Below, one piece after another: positions 27,922 through 37,155 of a DNA stretch of 64,000 nucleotides. A program made the position numbers and the translations under genes. The notes below the pieces were generated by a model. It was given only the letters and a program-made list of their open reading frames with translations, was not told the DNA's origin and ran no database searches. Source of the stretch: Rhodopirellula bahusiensis (GTDB taxonomy: Bacteria; Planctomycetota; Planctomycetia; Pirellulales; Pirellulaceae). The stretch lies in assembly GCF_002727185.1 (NCBI RefSeq), contig NZ_NIZW01000010.1, positions 186,001 to 250,000 on the forward strand, read 5' to 3'. How positions within the stretch are numbered: position 1 is the first letter of the stretch; every line of letters begins with the position of its first letter.

Positions 27922-29738
27922 ACGCGGTTGTGATGGATGATTCAGGCGATCGATTTTTGCAACGAGTTCACCGAGCGGCGGACCGAGTGCTGGGCAACAG
28001 CCAAACCGGTCGAGAGATTGGCGAGTTATGCCGTGATCACGCCGAAGCTCGTGAAATGATTTTGACCGATCGCGCATCCAATTCGGTCGTGGTGGCCGTG
28101 GTGGGAGCAACCGGGCAAGGCAAGTCTTGGTTGGTTCGTCAAATGATTCGTGGTGGTCCGGTGGACGCCATTCGCAGTGGCAATTCGCTGGATGAGGCGA
28201 CTGAAAAACTGACTTGGATCGGCCCGAAGCCACCCGCTGACTTGGATGCTCGTCACGAAAGGTTCATCGCGTGTGACGCCGGTAAGATGCGATCCATCGG
28301 CTCGCCTTACTTACTCGTCGATGCACCGGGAGCAACCGACGACCGGCGTGCGATCGCTGGCGTTGCCGAACGAGCGCTGTCGACAGCGTCCGTGTTAGTG
28401 ATGGTGATCCGACGCGATCAACTGCGCAGCCAACGTGTCTCCGGTTTGGCCGCGGCCTCGGAAGGCACCGTGGTCATTCCCGTGGTGAACCTGGCGGACG
28501 TCAACGATGATTCGTTGGACGCCGACGTGGAAGCTTTGGTGGCTCGGTTGCGATCGACAGCACCCCAAAGCCAGATCGCTCCCGCGGTGATCGTCAGCGA
28601 TTTTGAAATCGATGAGCGGGGCGAAGATGAAATTGGCATTCGGCTGGCGGAAACGTTGGGACGACGAATTGAAGAGGCCATCTGCGAGTCGGGAGGTGGT
28701 GACCAACGGCGAAGCACACGCTTGTCAGCTTTGGATGCTCGCTTTTCCGCAGCCGTCGCATCGGTCTTGCAGACTCAGTTGCCGGAATTGACCAGTGCTG
28801 TCGATCGATTGAACGCGGAGGCGACCCGTTTGCCTTCGGAAGTGGCGGGGACATTGCTGGGCGGAGCGACGCCATTGCGAGCTGCCATTCGCAGTCGGCT
28901 TCGGCTGTCGTTGATGGCGGAAACGGCTGCGATCTGGTTCCCCTACCGAACGGTTTTGTCGCTGTTGAATTTGACTCACGGAGCTTGGGATCGCGTTTTA
29001 TTGTCGCTGTCGGGGTCGCTGCCGTCGCTGATCGGAGCGGTCTACGCGGGAGCTCGAAACATGAGCGACCAGCGAGCCGCCGACATGGATTTGCGAACGG
29101 GATTGCGGCAACGAACGGCCGCTTCAGTAGCGGATCGCCTGGGGCCGATGGCCAGACGGTTCCGAGCCGAACTCAACAAGTTGCGGCATGGGGCGATTGA
29201 AACAGAGCTCGAGTCATCGCCCGACTCGCCGGTTGCGTCACTGGCGGGAATCGAAACGCTGCAAGAATCCTCGCAGAAGTCATTCGACACAGCGATCAAC
29301 CAAGGTTCCGCGACAACTTGGTTCGCCAACGCGTCTGGTTTGGCTGGAACGCTGCTGTTTTGGTTGCTGATGACTGGTCCGCTCGTGGCGTTGTACCGAG
29401 GTTACTTCGATGCCAGCTATTCGACGATGCGAGATGTGTTGCAAGCCGAAGGTGCTGCGGGAGACCTGAATAAGTTTCCGCGTCCTGATGTGTCGATGAT
29501 GCTGACGAGTTTGCTTTTGTCCGTGTTGCCGATGGCAATCTTTTCGATGCTGGTGTTGTCTTGGGTGCAAGCCAAAACGAGAGTTGATCGCATTGAGAAT
29601 CGACTGCGGGAGGAGCACGACCAGCTGATTCAGCGGCTGCAGCGTGATGGCGTGCTTCGATTGGCTTGGAGCGACCCGTTGCTCGCCGATGCGGAGTTTT
29701 TATTGTCGGTGGGTCGGACTGTGGATGAGGAACGATGA
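27918..29738 (+). CDS. second P-loop GTPase-like membrane protein
   Basis: 606 residues. The P-loop is G63-ATGQ-G68-K69-S70, G3 is D135-A-P-G138 in LLVDAPGATDD, and the G4-like site is N191-L-A-D194, lacking the usual Lys. A helical region with a hydrophobic patch at about 330-378 is followed by two clear membrane segments (about 474-496 and 528-552) and a coiled-coil C-terminus (RIENRLREEHDQLIQRLQ). Only distantly similar to its neighbour, so the two look like partner GTPases rather than recent duplicates. ATGA overlaps on both sides (27918 and 29735) argue for a stoichiometric complex. Membrane remodelling or transport gating is possible but not shown. Confidence 0.8.
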   Translation: MNAVVMDDSGDRFLQRVHRAADRVLGNSQTGREIGELCRDHAEAREMILTDRASNSVVVAVVGATGQGKSWLVRQMIRGGPVDAIRSGNSLDEATEKLTWIGPKPPADLDARHERFIACDAGKMRSIGSPYLLVDAPGATDDRRAIAGVAERALSTASVLVMVIRRDQLRSQRVSGLAAASEGTVVIPVVNLADVNDDSLDADVEALVARLRSTAPQSQIAPAVIVSDFEIDERGEDEIGIRLAETLGRRIEEAICESGGGDQRRSTRLSALDARFSAAVASVLQTQLPELTSAVDRLNAEATRLPSEVAGTLLGGATPLRAAIRSRLRLSLMAETAAIWFPYRTVLSLLNLTHGAWDRVLLSLSGSLPSLIGAVYAGARNMSDQRAADMDLRTGLRQRTAASVADRLGPMARRFRAELNKLRHGAIETELESSPDSPVASLAGIETLQESSQKSFDTAINQGSATTWFANASGLAGTLLFWLLMTGPLVALYRGYFDASYSTMRDVLQAEGAAGDLNKFPRPDVSMMLTSLLLSVLPMAIFSMLVLSWVQAKTRVDRIENRLREEHDQLIQRLQRDGVLRLAWSDPLLADAEFLLSVGRTVDEER

Positions 29739-30565
29739 TCGCAACCATGCTGAACAACTTTGTCGGCAACATGTTATTGCCGCAGATGCTTTCGCAGGGC
29801 GAAGTGCCGGCGGGGAAGCCTGATTCGATTTGGTCGATTGTGACCAGCGGCGGCATTCCCGGGTTGATGATTTTGTTCGTGCTGTTGTCATTCAGTATCG
29901 CAGCGGTTTATTTGGTGGTGGATCAATCGCTGGCGCTTCGTCGACGCGATGTGGTTCCGGACAAGCTCAGCGAGGGCGTTTCGGCGGCTCTGCAGTCTTC
30001 GCGATTGGCGGAGGCGGAAACCTTGCTGCGGAACAACCCTAGCGTGCTAGCTGGCGTGATCGCGGTCGGTTTGAATCATCGCGAATACGGTTGGCCGGAG
30101 GTTGAGAAGTCCGTTGAGGACGCCTTGGTCGATCAGTCGTCTCGCATGCTTCGGCGGATCGACTATTTGGCGATGATCGCGAATTTGGCGCCCATGGTTG
30201 GATTGCTCGGAACAGTGACTGGAATGATTTTCGCGTTTCGCCAGGTTGCTGCCACACGCGGTGCCGCCGGTGCGGGGGACTTGGCCGAAGGCATCTACCA
30301 GGCGTTGGTCACGACGGTCGGGGGACTGCTGGTCGCGATTCCGGCACTTGCCGCTTCGGGTGTTCTGCGAAATCGAGTGGACGCGTTGTTGTCAGATGTC
30401 ACAATGCATGCGGATCGAGCTTTGGCTCCGCTTCGCCGAAGAGCGGCGGCAACTTCACGACTGGTCTCTGCCAGCACTCCTGGCGGTGGGCGAATCGTTG
30501 CCGTTCCCCCGGCTCAGATGCCAGGCCGCAAGTCTCCGCCGCCCGAACAGGATGGAACCCGATGA
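29735..30565 (+). CDS. MotA/TolQ/ExbB-type proton channel family protein
   Basis: 276 residues with three membrane segments: about 38-60, 145-170 (LAPMVGLLGTVTGMIFAF) and 185-212 (ALVTTVGGLLVAIPALAASGV). The conserved ExbB/TolQ patterns in segments 2 and 3 are clear. Such proteins form a pentameric proton channel driving a partner (ExbD/TolR/MotB) through the periplasm; no ExbD-like gene is adjacent. The cytoplasmic loop (about 65-140) and the Pro/Arg-rich C-terminus are typical. Coupled by ATGA overlaps to the GTPase-like gene before and to the secreted protein gene after. Confidence 0.92.
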   Translation: MIATMLNNFVGNMLLPQMLSQGEVPAGKPDSIWSIVTSGGIPGLMILFVLLSFSIAAVYLVVDQSLALRRRDVVPDKLSEGVSAALQSSRLAEAETLLRNNPSVLAGVIAVGLNHREYGWPEVEKSVEDALVDQSSRMLRRIDYLAMIANLAPMVGLLGTVTGMIFAFRQVAATRGAAGAGDLAEGIYQALVTTVGGLLVAIPALAASGVLRNRVDALLSDVTMHADRALAPLRRRAAATSRLVSASTPGGGRIVAVPPAQMPGRKSPPPEQDGTR

Positions 30566-31185
30566 ATCGCCCAATGGATGGCCGAATGAATGTCTCACTC
30601 AAAAGAGCAAGTTGGTTGTGTGGCAAGTTGCTGCCCGCGGTGTTGCTGATGTCAATCGCGTCAGCGGTGATTGCTCAGCCGCCCACGGATGATTGGAAGG
30701 AGATCGAGTTGCCAGCTATCAAACTGCCGAAGGGCTCGGCCTCCAACAAAGCAGCGGAGAAGATCCAGAAAGCACTCGACGGCGACATGCTCGCACCAAC
30801 CGGTGATGGGGCATTGGACGATGTGATAGGAATCATTCATGAGCGCGGAAGCGTGATAGATGGATCGGTTCTGGATTCAGAATTCGATCCGCTTGCCGAT
30901 TTGGTTGGCCGGCCTTCAGAAGCTCCTGATTCGGGAAAAAGCGAGCCGTTTGAGGCTTGCAGTTCAACTGAATCTTTTCGTTTGGCTGAACAATTGCTAG
31001 CGACGGCACGAATGATGGAAGATGCGACACAGGCTTCGGATACCGATCGAACACCGCGAATTGTTAACGGGAAAAATAGTGCGAACACGAAGACGGAAAT
31101 GCTGCCGGTCAAAAGTCTTGTTTATCAGATGCGACTGCGTGCGGTTGAGCTGATGCAGAGTGGTCTGAAAGCGTCCAGCGAGTAA
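30562..31185 (+). CDS. small secreted protein of the GTPase-ExbB-like operon, unknown function
   Basis: 207 residues. A basic start and hydrophobic core (LLPAVLLMSIASAVIAQ) form a signal peptide with cleavage near Ala-Gln at about 37-39. The mature part is acidic, low in Cys, and has short helical patches at the C-terminus (LVYQMRLRAVELMQSG). No domain is recognised. The ATG overlaps the ExbB-like stop (ATGA at 30562-30565), so it should be made with the membrane complex, possibly as its periplasmic component in place of an ExbD. Confidence 0.72.
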   Translation: MNRPMDGRMNVSLKRASWLCGKLLPAVLLMSIASAVIAQPPTDDWKEIELPAIKLPKGSASNKAAEKIQKALDGDMLAPTGDGALDDVIGIIHERGSVIDGSVLDSEFDPLADLVGRPSEAPDSGKSEPFEACSSTESFRLAEQLLATARMMEDATQASDTDRTPRIVNGKNSANTKTEMLPVKSLVYQMRLRAVELMQSGLKASSE

Positions 31186-31267
31186 AATCGTAGGTCACTC
31201 CCCGCCCGGGAGATCGTTTGCTGATGGCTCGATCTGCCCCGCCCCTTCCCCTCGCCGTTCGGCTTTC

Positions 31268-33604
31268 ATGCTCCTCGCCCTTCAAAATCAACTCAAGCGA
31301 CCGTTGACTCTGGTCTTCGTTTCATTGGTCGTATTGATCACGGGTGCTGTTGCGGCGGACTATTTCAACGGCCTGCCCAAATCTGCGGTGGCGACCTATG
31401 TCGGGCGAGATGCTTGTGTCGATTGTCACCAAACGGAATCATTGGCATTTCAAGGATCGCATCACGATTTGGCCATGGATGTGGCGACCGACGAAACCGT
31501 GATTGGCGATTTCGACGATGTGATCTTCGAACATGATGGATTGCAAAACAGGCTGTTTCGGGATGGTGACCGATTCATGATTCATACCGAGGGACCCGAC
31601 GGTGTGATGCAAGATTTCGAAGTGAAGTATGTTTTTGGAGTCGATCCGCTTCAGCAGTACATGGTGGAGTTTGATCGCGATCCGGAATCCGGCGAAGATG
31701 AAATCGGACGTCTGCAAGTTCTTCGAATCAGTTGGGATACACAGAACAAAGAGTGGTTCTACTTGCGTCCGCCGGACGTGCCTGAAAAGCTCGAACCCGA
31801 TGACCCATTGCACTGGACCGGCGTCGCTCAACGTTGGCAGACGATGTGCGCGGATTGTCACTCTACTAATCTGAAGACCAATCACGATGTCGAGACGCTG
31901 ACGTATCACACGACGTTTTCAGAGATCGATGTCAGCTGCGAGGCGTGTCACGGACCCGCCAGTCTGCATGTCGAGATGGCTCGTGGGAACTCGTTGTTTT
32001 GGGATCGCCACCATGGCTATGGGCTCGCTCAACTGAAGGGCGAAGACACGACCGGGCAATTGGAAGCGTGTGCTCCGTGTCACAGTCGACGCAGCGTGAT
32101 GGATGCGAACTACAAAGCGGGTGATCCGTTTTGCAGCCACTTCAACTTAGAATTGCTTCGCGGCGACACTTACCATGATGACGGGCAAATCAAGGACGAA
32201 GTCTACGTTTATGGATCGTTTGTGCAGAGCAAAATGTTCCACAAGGGTATCCGCTGCACCGATTGTCATGACCCGCACTCGTTGGAATTGAAGCATCCCG
32301 GCAATGAGACTTGCACCTCATGCCACCAACACGCGGCCGGAAAGTACGACGTGCCCTCGCACCACCACCATGCTGTTGGATCGGAAGGTGCGAAGTGCGT
32401 TAATTGCCACATGCCGCACACGACTTACATGGAAGTGGATCCGCGTCGCGATCACAGCTTGCGAGTTCCCCGGCCGGATCTGTCTGTTTCCATTGGGACG
32501 CCGAACGCATGCAGCAGTTGCCATGTGAAGGATCAGCTCGAAAGCATCTCCGCGGACAAACGAGACTCGCTTACGCTGTACCAAGATTGGCTATTGGCCG
32601 CTTCGGAAGGCGACGACGAGATTGCCGAAGCAATCTCGAAAACGGATCAGTGGTGCGAGGAAGCTTGTGAGAAGTGGTATGGCGATAACCGTCAGACTCC
32701 GGCGCACTATGGCGAGATCTTGGCGGGACTGCGAACGGGCGACTCTGCCAGCGTTTCCAAAGCACTGCGGTATGTGACACAGCCGCCGGAGATCGCTCCG
32801 GTGCTGGCTCGTGCGACAACGCTGGATGAGCTTCTGCAGAGCGGTCGTGGCCGAGAAGCGATCTCGGCTGCGAAAACGGTGCTGAAGGATCCGAATGAAC
32901 ATCCGATTCTTCGGGCGACGGCGGCGCGCGTGATGGGAGCAAGCAGTCCATCGGACGCCGTGAAAATTTTGACGCCACTGTTGAAGGATCCTTCTCGGTT
33001 GGTTCGCAGCGAAGCGACCAAGGCATTGGTTTCGTCGGGCGGCTATCAGACTCTTTCGGGAACGCGGCAGAAGCAGGCTGATGCAGCGATCGATGCGATC
33101 AAAGAGGAGCTGATGGTGGCTTCGGATCGAGCTGGTGCGCACATGGCGTGGGCCTCGCTCAGTGAACAACGTGGGGACTACTTGGAAGCGGTGCAGTCCT
33201 ATGAGAACGCGATTCGGGTTCAGCCGGAGATGTCCGGTCCGCGGACGAATTACGCCGCGATGCTGGATCAATTGGTGGCTGCCGCTGGCCAGTCCCGAGC
33301 GGCTCAGTCAGCGATTGTGCAATTGTTTGGTGGCAGCGGAACGCTCGATGCGTTGATGAAGCAGGCATCTGAGAAAGCCAACCAGCTTCGACTGGATGAA
33401 CTGCCTTTGTTGGGGCGTGACGCAAAGCTGGCTTCTGACAACGCGGACGTTCAGTACCGATACGGTTTGGCGTTGTATTTGTCAGGTGATTTGCCTGCGG
33501 CAGAAAAGCAATTACAACGTGCCGCAGAGCTTGCCCCCGACGTCGAGATCTTCTCCACCGCACTGAAATTGTTGCGGGAACGGATCGATGGCTCGGGACA
33601 GTAG
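31268..33604 (+). CDS. octaheme c-type cytochrome with C-terminal HEAT/TPR-like repeats
   Basis: 778 residues. One N-terminal membrane anchor or signal (about 13-33) precedes eight CxxCH heme motifs: CVDCH, CADCH, CEACH, CAPCH, CTDCH, CTSCH, CVNCH and CSSCH. The C-terminal half, from about residue 430, is helical, with HEAT-like (about 530-620) and TPR-like (YLEAVQSYENAIRVQPE; YRYGLALYLSGDLPAAEKQLQ) repeats. This is the cytochrome c554/multiheme-plus-TPR architecture common in planctomycetes, expected to carry electrons outside the cytoplasm. Redox partner unknown. It starts 82 bp after the GTPase operon and could be cotranscribed. Confidence 0.9.
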   Translation: MLLALQNQLKRPLTLVFVSLVVLITGAVAADYFNGLPKSAVATYVGRDACVDCHQTESLAFQGSHHDLAMDVATDETVIGDFDDVIFEHDGLQNRLFRDGDRFMIHTEGPDGVMQDFEVKYVFGVDPLQQYMVEFDRDPESGEDEIGRLQVLRISWDTQNKEWFYLRPPDVPEKLEPDDPLHWTGVAQRWQTMCADCHSTNLKTNHDVETLTYHTTFSEIDVSCEACHGPASLHVEMARGNSLFWDRHHGYGLAQLKGEDTTGQLEACAPCHSRRSVMDANYKAGDPFCSHFNLELLRGDTYHDDGQIKDEVYVYGSFVQSKMFHKGIRCTDCHDPHSLELKHPGNETCTSCHQHAAGKYDVPSHHHHAVGSEGAKCVNCHMPHTTYMEVDPRRDHSLRVPRPDLSVSIGTPNACSSCHVKDQLESISADKRDSLTLYQDWLLAASEGDDEIAEAISKTDQWCEEACEKWYGDNRQTPAHYGEILAGLRTGDSASVSKALRYVTQPPEIAPVLARATTLDELLQSGRGREAISAAKTVLKDPNEHPILRATAARVMGASSPSDAVKILTPLLKDPSRLVRSEATKALVSSGGYQTLSGTRQKQADAAIDAIKEELMVASDRAGAHMAWASLSEQRGDYLEAVQSYENAIRVQPEMSGPRTNYAAMLDQLVAAAGQSRAAQSAIVQLFGGSGTLDALMKQASEKANQLRLDELPLLGRDAKLASDNADVQYRYGLALYLSGDLPAAEKQLQRAAELAPDVEIFSTALKLLRERIDGSGQ

Positions 33605-33655
33605 CCGCGAAACTCGTCTTTTTATTCAACTTGAACTTCACTCCGGACCCGAATC

Positions 33656-34726
33656 ATGCTTCACGCAATCATCATGGCAGGTGGCAGCGGAACTCGCTTT
33701 TGGCCAGCTTCACGAAAAGCCAAGCCAAAGCAGTTGCTCTCGCTCGCTGGCGAACGCACGATGATCCAAGCCACGCGAGATCGGCTCAGTTCCGTGATTC
33801 CGGCGGAACGAACTCACGTGCTGACTTCGGTAGCGTTGGTCGACCCGATCGCGGAGCAGTTGCCGGAACTTCGCCGCGAGACGATCGTGGGCGAACCTTG
33901 TCGGCGTGACACCGCGCCGTGCGTCGGATTAGCCGCAGCTTTGGTGGCTCACGAAGATCCCGACGCGGTCATGTTGGTTTGCCCGTCCGATCACGTGATT
34001 TTGCATCATGACAAATTTGCCGAAGGCGTCCGCCGCGGCGAAGCGGTTTTGGCAGAGCACCCCGATGCGATTGTGACGTTCGGGATCAAGCCTTCTTATC
34101 CGGCCGAGTCATTTGGCTACATCCAACGCGGTGAGGTGATCAACGGTCACGAGGCATACCAAGTCAAAACGTTCCGAGAAAAACCGGATGCGGAGACCGC
34201 CAAGAAATACCTCGATGAAGGGACGTTTTCATGGAACAGCGGAATCTTTCTGTGGAAAGCTCAAACGATTTTGGATGCTCTCAAACAGCACGAGCCCGCA
34301 ATGTACTCGCACATCCAAGCGATCTCGGACGCGATTGGGACCGAGCAATATGATGCGGTGCTGCAGAAGGAATTCGCAGCCATTGAAGGCAAGTCGATTG
34401 ACTACGCTGTGATGGAACGGCACTCGCCGGTCGTGGTCATCGAAGCCCCGTTTGACTGGGACGACGTTGGAAGCTGGCAGGCTGTTTCGCGATTGCATCC
34501 GTCAGACGAATTTGGCAATGCCGTCGTTGGAACGCACGTCGGGGTCGATTCCACAGGCTGCATCGTTCATGGGACTCCCGGCCATACCATCGCCACGATC
34601 GACGTTCATGATCTGATCGTCGTGCAGACTCCTGATGCGACCCTGGTGGCGCCCAAGACTTCCGAAGAGCGGGTTCGAGAAATCGTTGCTGCGTTGCAAG
34701 CCAACGGGGCGGAAGACCGGATCTGA
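33656..34726 (+). CDS. manC: mannose-1-phosphate guanylyltransferase
   Basis: 356 residues, single-domain. The nucleotidyltransferase start AIIMAGGSGTRFWPASRKAKPKQ holds the GxGxRxxP-x-K signature. The CPSDHVI block carries the metal-binding Asp, and the substrate motif FREKPD and WNSGIFLWKA follow. It makes GDP-mannose from mannose-1-phosphate and GTP for envelope polysaccharide. The C-terminal phosphomannose isomerase half of bifunctional ManC is absent, as in the short class of this family. It begins 51 bp after the cytochrome gene. Confidence 0.94.
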   Translation: MLHAIIMAGGSGTRFWPASRKAKPKQLLSLAGERTMIQATRDRLSSVIPAERTHVLTSVALVDPIAEQLPELRRETIVGEPCRRDTAPCVGLAAALVAHEDPDAVMLVCPSDHVILHHDKFAEGVRRGEAVLAEHPDAIVTFGIKPSYPAESFGYIQRGEVINGHEAYQVKTFREKPDAETAKKYLDEGTFSWNSGIFLWKAQTILDALKQHEPAMYSHIQAISDAIGTEQYDAVLQKEFAAIEGKSIDYAVMERHSPVVVIEAPFDWDDVGSWQAVSRLHPSDEFGNAVVGTHVGVDSTGCIVHGTPGHTIATIDVHDLIVVQTPDATLVAPKTSEERVREIVAALQANGAEDRI

Positions 34727-34835
34727 TCTCGCCTGCTCACTCGCGGTTGGCTGATTGAATCCCTTTCCAGTTTCCAGTCGTCGGCGGGCGATTGATCTTG
34801 TCGTGGAGGCGGGAATCTCGCTATCGATCGGTGTG

Positions 34836-34857
34836 ATGCCCCGTTTTTCAGGGGCAT
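34836..34857 (+). repeat. hairpin in the 5' region of the SH3-like protein gene
   Basis: ATGCCCC (34836-34842) is the perfect reverse complement of GGGGCAT (34851-34857), with an 8-nt loop, about 65 bp before the start at 34924. No U-tract follows, so a terminator for manC is doubtful; it may be a 5'-UTR structure. Confidence 0.4.
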
Positions 34858-34923
34858 TGCCGTCTCATCAGGCTGGTCTGGGGGCGGCACCTTCCGGTTT
34901 TCCGCGTCACACGCAGTGTTTTG

Positions 34924-36948
34924 ATGAACGAACACACCGCCACCCTCTCGTCGCACCGAGGGTCGTTGTCGACTGTCGCCCTGAAGCTCCTGTGGGGCGG
35001 CCTCGCTTGCATCGCGACCGTTGCCGGTTCCGCGAACGGCCAAGACGGCTCTGCCAACACGGTCAGTCAGCCCTACCTGGTGTTCGTGTCCGACGAAGGG
35101 GCACATCTTCGCTGTGGGCCATCGGGCGAATATTACAAAACCGAATCGGTGCGGCACGGGCAGGAACTCGAAGTCTACGTCGAAACCAGCGAGGGCTGGT
35201 TGGGTGTGCGTCCGGTGGAGCAGAGTTTCTGCTGGATCGCCGCCGATGCGGTCAAGCTGAGCCAGCAAGCTCAAACGAAACAAAAGTCCGCGACCGACGT
35301 CTTGGGGACCGCCAAGGTTACCGAAGATAAAACTGTCGCCTGGATTGGAACCAACCTCGGTCGAGCACGCCGCTATCGTTGGCAAGTTCAATTGGCTGAA
35401 GGCGAAGAAGTCACGATCGTCGGCAGCAGCGAACGCGAAGGACCCGATGGGCCGCAGACTTGGTACCGCGTGGTGCCTCCATCCGGCGAATTTCGCTGGA
35501 TTCATCGCGATCAAACGGCAGCCACCGCGGAAGCACTGGTTGCCAGCTTGAAGCGTCCCGAACCGGCCCAACATATGTTTCTGCCTGATGGAAACACCGA
35601 ACCAACGCCCGCTGGCCAGCAACCTCGCGTTGCGATGACGCAGTTCGAAGCCGATGTCGCAAATGAAAATTGGGACCTGGACACTGACTCACATCTTCGA
35701 AGCGGTGACGCCGAACGTGCTCACCCGCGTCGCGAATTGGCTGAACGCGTGGCTCGATTGAGTCGCAATGAAGAGCAGGCCCACCCCGGAGCCGAGATTG
35801 AAGAGAAAGCCGATCATAACCCACGAAGCCTTTCGGATCGAATCGCTCGTGGCCTGGAGTCCTTGGTCGGCGGCGGATCCGACGAACTGGCTGACCTAGA
35901 ACCCATCACGCGATCAAGTCGCCGAGTCCCTGACTTGGTTCCGATCGAAGAACACCGCGTCGCGAGTTCCGGATCGATGCCCTTGGATGTTGCCACGGTA
36001 GGTTATGACGAGACCGTTCCGGCTACCTCGAACCAATCAGTGCCGCCGAACGAAGCAGTCGTCGGCAGTGGTGTCGTGCAAGCATCTCAGCCCAATACGA
36101 ATTTGGCTTCGACACCGACACCTGCGGCGTCAACAATTTTGCCAGTGATGCAGGATTCGCGAATGACCATCACTTCGCGTCCCCGGATGGTGGATGGGAA
36201 TGGATCAATCGCGATGGCCGGTGGACTCACAAGTCCAACGCAGCCGTCTGGCATCCAGCAAGTCTCCGCAATCTTCCCGCCTGCCCCGCCCAAGTTGCGA
36301 ACCATCGCGGCTGCTCAAATGGAACGAGTGCAGCGAGATGTGGCTAACTCTGATGTGGCATCGTTGCCCGTGTTGTTCTCTAAGTTGATGGCTCGCGGAG
36401 CATCGGCACCGGAGATCGGCTTGGTGGCCGAGGCCGCTGAGCGATTGCAATTGCATGCTCTAGCAACTCGTTGCCGGGAATACCAAGGGGTCGCTCAACG
36501 TCGCGATGGCGAGACCGTCGTTCAGACGCTGGGATTGCCCACGCCTGTGACGCCGGTTCCAACGATCCATTCACCCGTTTCGCCAATCGCGACGACGGGT
36601 GCCGGGATTGGCTTCGGTGCTCAGACGCCAGTGATGACGCCCATTCAATCGACGCTTCCGACTCAGGGCATCGCGAATGTTGCTCATGAAGTTCCCGCTC
36701 CTGTGCCGGCTGCCCTGCCCGTTCATGAGGGAACTTTGGTCGAGGTTTATTCCGCCGATCCAACTCGTCCTCCGTACGCGATCACCGATCGTGGCGGTCG
36801 TACGCTTGCCTACGTCACACCGGCACCTGGTGTTGATGTGCACTCACACCTGGGAGCAACGATTCGGGTGACGGGTGAAAGTGGGTACCTTAAAGGAATC
36901 GACACGCCGCACGTGATGGCGATATCCGCTGATCGCATCGTTCGCTAA
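34924..36948 (+). CDS. secreted SH3-like domain protein with long disordered middle
   Basis: 674 residues from the ATG at 34924 (a TTG at 34921 is adjacent). A signal peptide (LLWGGLACIATVAGSANG) leads to two bacterial SH3-like segments, about 48-110 (HLRCGPSGEYYKTESVRHG) and about 130-195 (NLGRARRYRWQVQLAEGEEVTIVG). A long Pro/Ser/Thr-rich stretch with charged patches follows, and the C-terminal piece (about 600-674) has a folded look (VEVYSADPTRPPYAITDRGGRTLAYV). SH3b domains usually bind peptidoglycan or proteins, so an envelope role is likely. A strong hairpin terminator follows. Confidence 0.82.
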   Translation: MNEHTATLSSHRGSLSTVALKLLWGGLACIATVAGSANGQDGSANTVSQPYLVFVSDEGAHLRCGPSGEYYKTESVRHGQELEVYVETSEGWLGVRPVEQSFCWIAADAVKLSQQAQTKQKSATDVLGTAKVTEDKTVAWIGTNLGRARRYRWQVQLAEGEEVTIVGSSEREGPDGPQTWYRVVPPSGEFRWIHRDQTAATAEALVASLKRPEPAQHMFLPDGNTEPTPAGQQPRVAMTQFEADVANENWDLDTDSHLRSGDAERAHPRRELAERVARLSRNEEQAHPGAEIEEKADHNPRSLSDRIARGLESLVGGGSDELADLEPITRSSRRVPDLVPIEEHRVASSGSMPLDVATVGYDETVPATSNQSVPPNEAVVGSGVVQASQPNTNLASTPTPAASTILPVMQDSRMTITSRPRMVDGNGSIAMAGGLTSPTQPSGIQQVSAIFPPAPPKLRTIAAAQMERVQRDVANSDVASLPVLFSKLMARGASAPEIGLVAEAAERLQLHALATRCREYQGVAQRRDGETVVQTLGLPTPVTPVPTIHSPVSPIATTGAGIGFGAQTPVMTPIQSTLPTQGIANVAHEVPAPVPAALPVHEGTLVEVYSADPTRPPYAITDRGGRTLAYVTPAPGVDVHSHLGATIRVTGESGYLKGIDTPHVMAISADRIVR

Positions 36949-36980
36949 GAACGGCGAAGCAAAGCTCTGACTCAAAACGA

Positions 36981-37013
36981 AAAAGGCTCGGTGGATTACA
37001 CCGAGCCTTTTTT
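36981..37013. terminator. strong hairpin terminator, likely bidirectional
   Basis: AAAAGGCTCGGTG (36981-36993) is fully complementary to CACCGAGCCTTTT (36999-37011), with a GATTA loop and flanking A and T tracts. It serves the SH3-like gene and could also end the serC-serA transcript coming from the other strand. Confidence 0.88.
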
Positions 37014-37155
37014 GATGTTTGCGCGACTTCGAATCGAAGAACAGTCGGCACAGGCACTCAAGAGTAGGCACATGAGCCGTTTGGGCATTTGCCGCGGCAG
37101 TGCTTGGGAACCGTGGCCAGCGCCAAATCGGCTCATAGGCCGAAGGGCTTTCTAC

